Shown piece after piece: positions 60,754 through 64,000 of a DNA stretch of 64,000 nucleotides; positions within the stretch are counted from its first letter, which is position 1; every line of letters begins with the position of its first letter. Source of the DNA: Paucibacter sp. B2R-40. Lineage in GTDB: Bacteria > Pseudomonadota > Gammaproteobacteria > Burkholderiales > Burkholderiaceae_C. The notes beneath the pieces were generated by a model. The model was not told the origin of the DNA, ran no database searches, and saw only the letters and a program-made list of their open reading frames with translations. The position numbers were made by a program, and so were the translations under genes. The stretch spans positions 124,001-188,000 of the forward strand of contig NZ_JAJIRP010000007.1 of NCBI RefSeq assembly GCF_025717555.1. Reading direction: 5' to 3'.

Positions 60754-62001
60754 TCAACGGTAGACCGGGAAGTCACGCGTCAGCGCGGCGACTTTGGCTC
60801 GTACCGCAGCCAGATTGGCTTCGTCATTGGGATTGTCCAAGACATCAGCGATCAAGTTTGCAGTCAAGCGAACTTGCTCTTCCTTGAAGCCACGCGTGGT
60901 CATGGCCGGCGTACCCAAGCGAATGCCGCTGGTGACCATGGGCTTTTGAGGATCATTTGGAATGCCATTCTTGTTGCAAGTCATGTGCGCACGGCCCAAG
61001 ACGGCCTCGGCTTCCTTGCCCGTCATGTTTTTCGGACGCAGATCAACCAGCATCACATGACTCTCGGTGCGGCCGGACACTATCCGCAAACCGCGCTTGA
61101 TCAACTCCTCGGCCAAGACAACCGCATTTTTCAACACCTGTTCTTGGTAGGCCTTGAACTCAGGCGTCAGCGCTTCCTTGAAGGCAACGGCCTTGCCCGC
61201 GATCACATGCATCAAGGGGCCACCCTGAATGCCCGGGAAGATGGCGCTATTGATTTGCTTGGCTACGTGGTCCTTCATCAGGATGATGCCGCCGCGCGGT
61301 CCGCGCAGGCTCTTATGTGTCGTGGATGTCACAACGTCGGCATGTGGCACCGGATTGGGGTAGACGCCGGCGGCAATCAAGCCCGCGTAGTGCGCCATGT
61401 CGACCATGAAATAGGCACCGATTTCCTTGGCAATATTGGCAAAGCGCTCGAAGTCAATGCGCAGGCTGTAAGCCGATGCACCGGCGATGATCAGCTTGGG
61501 TTTGTGCTCGCGCGCCGTGCGCTCCATCGCGTCGTAGTCAATCGCTTCGTTGGCGTCCAGCCCATAGCTGACCACCTTGAACCACTTGCCGCTCATATTC
61601 AACGGCATGCCGTGGGTCAAGTGGCCGCCTTCCGACAAGCTCATGCCCATGATGGTGTCGCCGGGTTGCAGCAGCGCAAAGAACACGCCTTGATTGGCCT
61701 GTGAGCCCGAATTCGGTTGCACATTGGCATTCTCGGCGCCAAACAATTGCTTGACTCGGTCAATCGCCAATTGCTCGACCACGTCGACATATTCACAGCC
61801 GCCGTAATAGCGCTTGCCGGGATAACCTTCTGCGTACTTGTTGGTCAGTTGACTCCCCTGCGCCTGCATGACTGCAGGTGAGGTGTAGTTCTCGGACGCG
61901 ATCAACTCGATATGGTCTTCTTGGCGCTGGTTCTCGTTTTGAACGGCGGCCCACAAATCGGGGTCGACAAGCGCAAGAGTGGAAGTGCTACGGTCAAACA
62001 T
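60754..62001 (-). CDS. glyA: Serine hydroxymethyltransferase
   Basis: GlyA (415 residues) interconverts serine and glycine with tetrahydrofolate. The PLP lysine is in [14 protein letters not shown], and [21 protein letters not shown] is diagnostic. ATG at 62001 (MFDRSTS) is used; an in-frame ATG at 62013 is equally possible. A leader of about 220 bases separates it from a weak -10-like TACACT at 62231-62236. No known riboswitch pattern was recognised in 62002-62293. Confidence 0.96.
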   Translation of the reverse strand: MFDRSTSTLALVDPDLWAAVQNENQRQEDHIELIASENYTSPAVMQAQGSQLTNKYAEGYPGKRYYGGCEYVDVVEQLAIDRVKQLFGAENANVQPNSGSQANQGVFFALLQPGDTIMGMSLSEGGHLTHGMPLNMSGKWFKVVSYGLDANEAIDYDAMERTAREHKPKLIIAGASAYSLRIDFERFANIAKEIGAYFMVDMAHYAGLIAAGVYPNPVPHADVVTSTTHKSLRGPRGGIILMKDHVAKQINSAIFPGIQGGPLMHVIAGKAVAFKEALTPEFKAYQEQVLKNAVVLAEELIKRGLRIVSGRTESHVMLVDLRPKNMTGKEAEAVLGRAHMTCNKNGIPNDPQKPMVTSGIRLGTPAMTTRGFKEEQVRLTANLIADVLDNPNDEANLAAVRAKVAALTRDFPVYR

Positions 62002-62293
62002 AGATGGGTGCATTGCTCAAAAAATGGAGTCCCCATCTCGACAGGCCTCAATTGGCTTGGAAAAACGGGGCTGCCCAGGCGAACGGCTGAAAACAGCTTC
62101 TGAAAGCTCGAAGCTGCCCGCGCTTCCCGGTGGTCCACCACCTCGGGATGCCCCTGATTCGGCCGTAGATGCCCAAAAAGCAAAGACCGCTGCAGGACGC
62201 AACCTTGATCGCCAGTCGCGCAGAATTTGGAGTGTAGCGCCTGCCGGGATCCCTCTGCTGATTGGGCATGCAGGCGGTTGGCGCGCCTATCAG

Positions 62294-63151
62294 TCAGCGT
62301 GCCAGTGCGACACGCTCATCGGTGACTCTGGCCTCGATCTCTGGAGGTGCACTCTTCGTCGGCAGGCTCTCGCGCAGCGGCTTGTCGATCGGCTTGCGGC
62401 CTGCCGCAACGGCCTTCATTTGCTCATGCATGGCCAACACACGTTGTGCATATCCGCCGTCATCGGGCAAATTAGCCGCGCCTACATAGTGTTTCAGGCC
62501 TTCGTCCACGCTGCCTGCTCTTTGAATGTTTTCCTTGAGCACTTGCACGCCAACTCGAAGATTGGTAATCGGGTCAAAAGCGGCGAGGTTGCCGCCAAAG
62601 GCCTTGTATTTGTCGTTGTGCACGCTGGTCAGCACCTGCATCAGCCCCTGCGCTCCGACCGAGCTTTGTGCAAAAGGATTGAAACTGGATTCAATCGCCA
62701 TGATGGCCAGGATCAAGGTGGGTTCAACCTGCGCACGCTGGCCCACGGACCAGGCTTCTTGTACCAACCGGCTGATAGGTTCGGGAGCCACTCTGTACTT
62801 GCCGGCCAACCAATGCGCAATCGCTGCCTGCTGCCTTGGTAGATCCTTGGGGTCCGAGGCCGTGGCCCGGTTCACCGCATCGGGCTCATTGCTGGCGAAC
62901 AGCGTGTTTCCTTCCGCCATTGCGCGAGCTTCTTCGCGGTCATGCAGCCAACCCAGGGCGTGGCCCTCGAGACGCTGCTGTAAGTCGACTTGGCTGGCGA
63001 AGGTGAAAACAAGCGCAACCACAGCCAAGCCAACGAGGGCAAGGGTGTTGTGGCTCACCACCAGCAATCCTTGGCCGATGTCGCGAGCAAACAAGGACAA
63101 GGCGGCACCGGTATTGCGTGCCAGGGACAAAATTTCTAGACGCGCTGTCAT
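62294..63151 (-). CDS. Lytic transglycosylase (SLT domain) with N-terminal membrane anchor
   Basis: The 285-residue protein has a hydrophobic anchor (about residues 37-52, LALVGLAVVALVFTFA) and an SLT domain with the catalytic glutamate in IMAIESSFNPFAQSSVGAQGLMQV. It cleaves peptidoglycan glycan strands. ATG at 63151 follows AGGAG. The frame stays open upstream to a GTG at 63325, but that stretch is probably a leader. It shares a divergent promoter region with ubiD. Confidence 0.9.
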   Translation of the reverse strand: MTARLEILSLARNTGAALSLFARDIGQGLLVVSHNTLALVGLAVVALVFTFASQVDLQQRLEGHALGWLHDREEARAMAEGNTLFASNEPDAVNRATASDPKDLPRQQAAIAHWLAGKYRVAPEPISRLVQEAWSVGQRAQVEPTLILAIMAIESSFNPFAQSSVGAQGLMQVLTSVHNDKYKAFGGNLAAFDPITNLRVGVQVLKENIQRAGSVDEGLKHYVGAANLPDDGGYAQRVLAMHEQMKAVAAGRKPIDKPLRESLPTKSAPPEIEARVTDERVALAR

Positions 63152-63349
63152 GCGACTCCTTTGTTCTCTACCGCTCGCCTGCCTTGCGCTGTTGAGCGAT
63201 GGCTGACTTGCGGAAGTGATAATGGGCCGGACCGTATGCAGCTGAAACGACCCAGGTCGTAGCATTTGCATAGGATTGCCGTCCATCGGCAGCGGGGCGT
63301 CTTCGCCCTCCCTAGGCAAAGACACGGGTTTACCCTGAATAAACAGGAC
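63152..63349 (-). ncRNA. Long, probably structured leader of the lytic transglycosylase gene
   Basis: About 200 bases lie between the predicted transcription start and the ATG. Three short stems are visible: GGGTTTACCC (63326-63335), TGCCG/CGGCA with a 5-base loop (63277-63291) and ACGAC/GTCGT with a 4-base loop (63247-63260). The element matches no riboswitch I recognise. Confidence 0.4.
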
Positions 63350-63355
63350 GAGCGG

Positions 63356-63383
63356 ATTCTAAGGTCCAAAGATAACCCGTCAA
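63356..63383 (-). promoter_or_regulatory. Probable sigma-70 promoter of the lytic transglycosylase gene
   Basis: On the - strand TTGACG (63378-63383) is followed after 16 bases by TAGAAT (63356-63361). The opposite strand carries TATAAT at 63400-63405 before ubiD, with no clear -35. Confidence 0.6.
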
Positions 63384-63416
63384 GCTTATAAACCGTATTT
63401 ATAATTACCAAAAGTT

Positions 63417-64000
63417 ATGAAGTACCGTGATCTGCGTGAATTTATTGACGGTTTAGAAGCTGTAGGCCAGTTGCAGCGCATAACTGAGCCTGTCTCTCCA
63501 ATATTGGAAATGACGGCCCTGAGTGACCGCGTCTTGCGTGCTGGCGGCCCGGCTCTGCTGTTTGAGAATCCAGTCGGCCATAAAACTGCCGTGCTGACGA
63601 ATCTTTTCGGTACAACCGACCGAGTGGCGCTGGGCATGGGCGCGCGGAGCTTGCAGGACTTGCGCCAAGTCGGCCATGTGCTGGCTAACTTGAAGGAGCC
63701 CGAGCCTCCCAAAGGCATCAAAGATGCCGGGCGATTGCTGCAGATGCTCAAGTCATTGTGGGACATGAAGCCCGTCGTGGTTCGCAGGGCGGCGTGCCAG
63801 CAAGAGGTATTCGAGGGTTCGGAAGTCAATTTGAAGGCCTTGCCGATCCAGACTTGCTGGCCTGGCGATATTGGGCCCCTGATCACCTGGGGGCTGGTCG
63901 TCACCCGTGGCCCACAGAACATCGCGCAGCCGCGAGCAAGGCAGAACTTGGGCATCTATCGCCAGCAAGTCATCGCCCGCAATCAAGTGATCATGCGTTG
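63417..64000 (+). CDS. ubiD: 4-hydroxy-3-polyprenylbenzoate decarboxylase UbiD, N-terminal part
   Basis: The gene runs off the window. The first 194 residues start [19 protein letters not shown] and include [36 protein letters not shown] and [12 protein letters not shown], all UbiD motifs. UbiD decarboxylates the ubiquinone precursor with prenylated FMN. About five extra residues (QNIAQPRA region) seem inserted between TRGP and RQNLG compared with the E. coli protein. Confidence 0.93.
   Translation, partial: MKYRDLREFIDGLEAVGQLQRITEPVSPILEMTALSDRVLRAGGPALLFENPVGHKTAVLTNLFGTTDRVALGMGARSLQDLRQVGHVLANLKEPEPPKGIKDAGRLLQMLKSLWDMKPVVVRRAACQQEVFEGSEVNLKALPIQTCWPGDIGPLITWGLVVTRGPQNIAQPRARQNLGIYRQQVIARNQVIMR

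Noticed and set aside
62002-62293. Glycine or folate riboswitch upstream of glyA
   Set aside because: The leader is long enough, but I could not find the conserved cores of these riboswitches.

Overview
The window reads as about 64 kb of a Burkholderiales (betaproteobacterial) chromosome, probably from the Roseateles/Paucibacter/Rubrivivax neighbourhood. The placement is inferred from gene content and order: folC-SPOR-cvpA-purF-metZ, dapC-dapD-pilU-like-dapE-prmB, smc-zipA-ligA, ribD-ribB-ribH-nusB-aminotransferase-ybgC-tolQRA, and minor pilins-nrdR-glyA. Coding is dense, 4-bp gene overlaps are common, and many starts are TTG or GTG.

Layout. 1-6071: folate, purine, methionine and glutamyl-tRNA genes on the + strand. 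6057-7098: two tandem tRNA Ala-Glu-Asp operons, each closed by a strong terminator. 7217-10383: lexA with two SOS boxes, an asparaginase, ohr/ohrR with a palindromic operator, and a DUF1304 membrane protein. 10385-18890: a - strand run with queF, a SET protein, the succinylase lysine/DAP genes, a PilU-like ATPase, prmB and an ABC-F protein. 19095-27136: smc, zipA, a CorC-like protein and ligA. 27145-38627: LPS and sugar phosphate genes, a LytS/LytTR two-component pair, transport proteins, an AcoR-like regulator without an AAA+ domain, an unusual GspE-like ATPase, and pcp.

38658-41650 is a bufferin (copper-chelating RiPP) operon: a DUF2282 precursor with four cysteines, a DUF692/MNIO oxidase, a DUF2063 partner and a DoxX protein. 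A small zinc-finger anti-sigma-like gene diverges from it. The gap between them holds two divergent promoter candidates sharing the same TGTAAGGA/CGACC elements, which suggests one ECF sigma factor controls both. No ECF sigma gene lies in the window.

41628-49649 is the most unusual part. The ybgC gene of the tol operon is cut in two: its first 17 codons lie at 49599-49649, overlapping the aminotransferase stop, and the remainder lies at 43673-44056. The roughly 5.5 kb between them is inserted DNA. It carries an integron remnant with three attC sites, four cassette-type genes, an attI-like junction, a 26-bp perfect inverted repeat, and an SOS-boxed intI whose catalytic domain has been replaced in frame by a DUF5655 domain. 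It also holds an IS21-type end, a C45 peptidase gene truncated at both ends, and a thioesterase that may stand in for YbgC.

49646-55159 holds an aminotransferase, nusB, riboflavin genes (ribB with a degenerate RibA half; no ribE) and rdgC. 55248-60180 is a type IV pilin/minor pilin operon. 60286-64000 holds nrdR, glyA, a lytic transglycosylase behind a long, probably structured leader, and the 5' part of ubiD.
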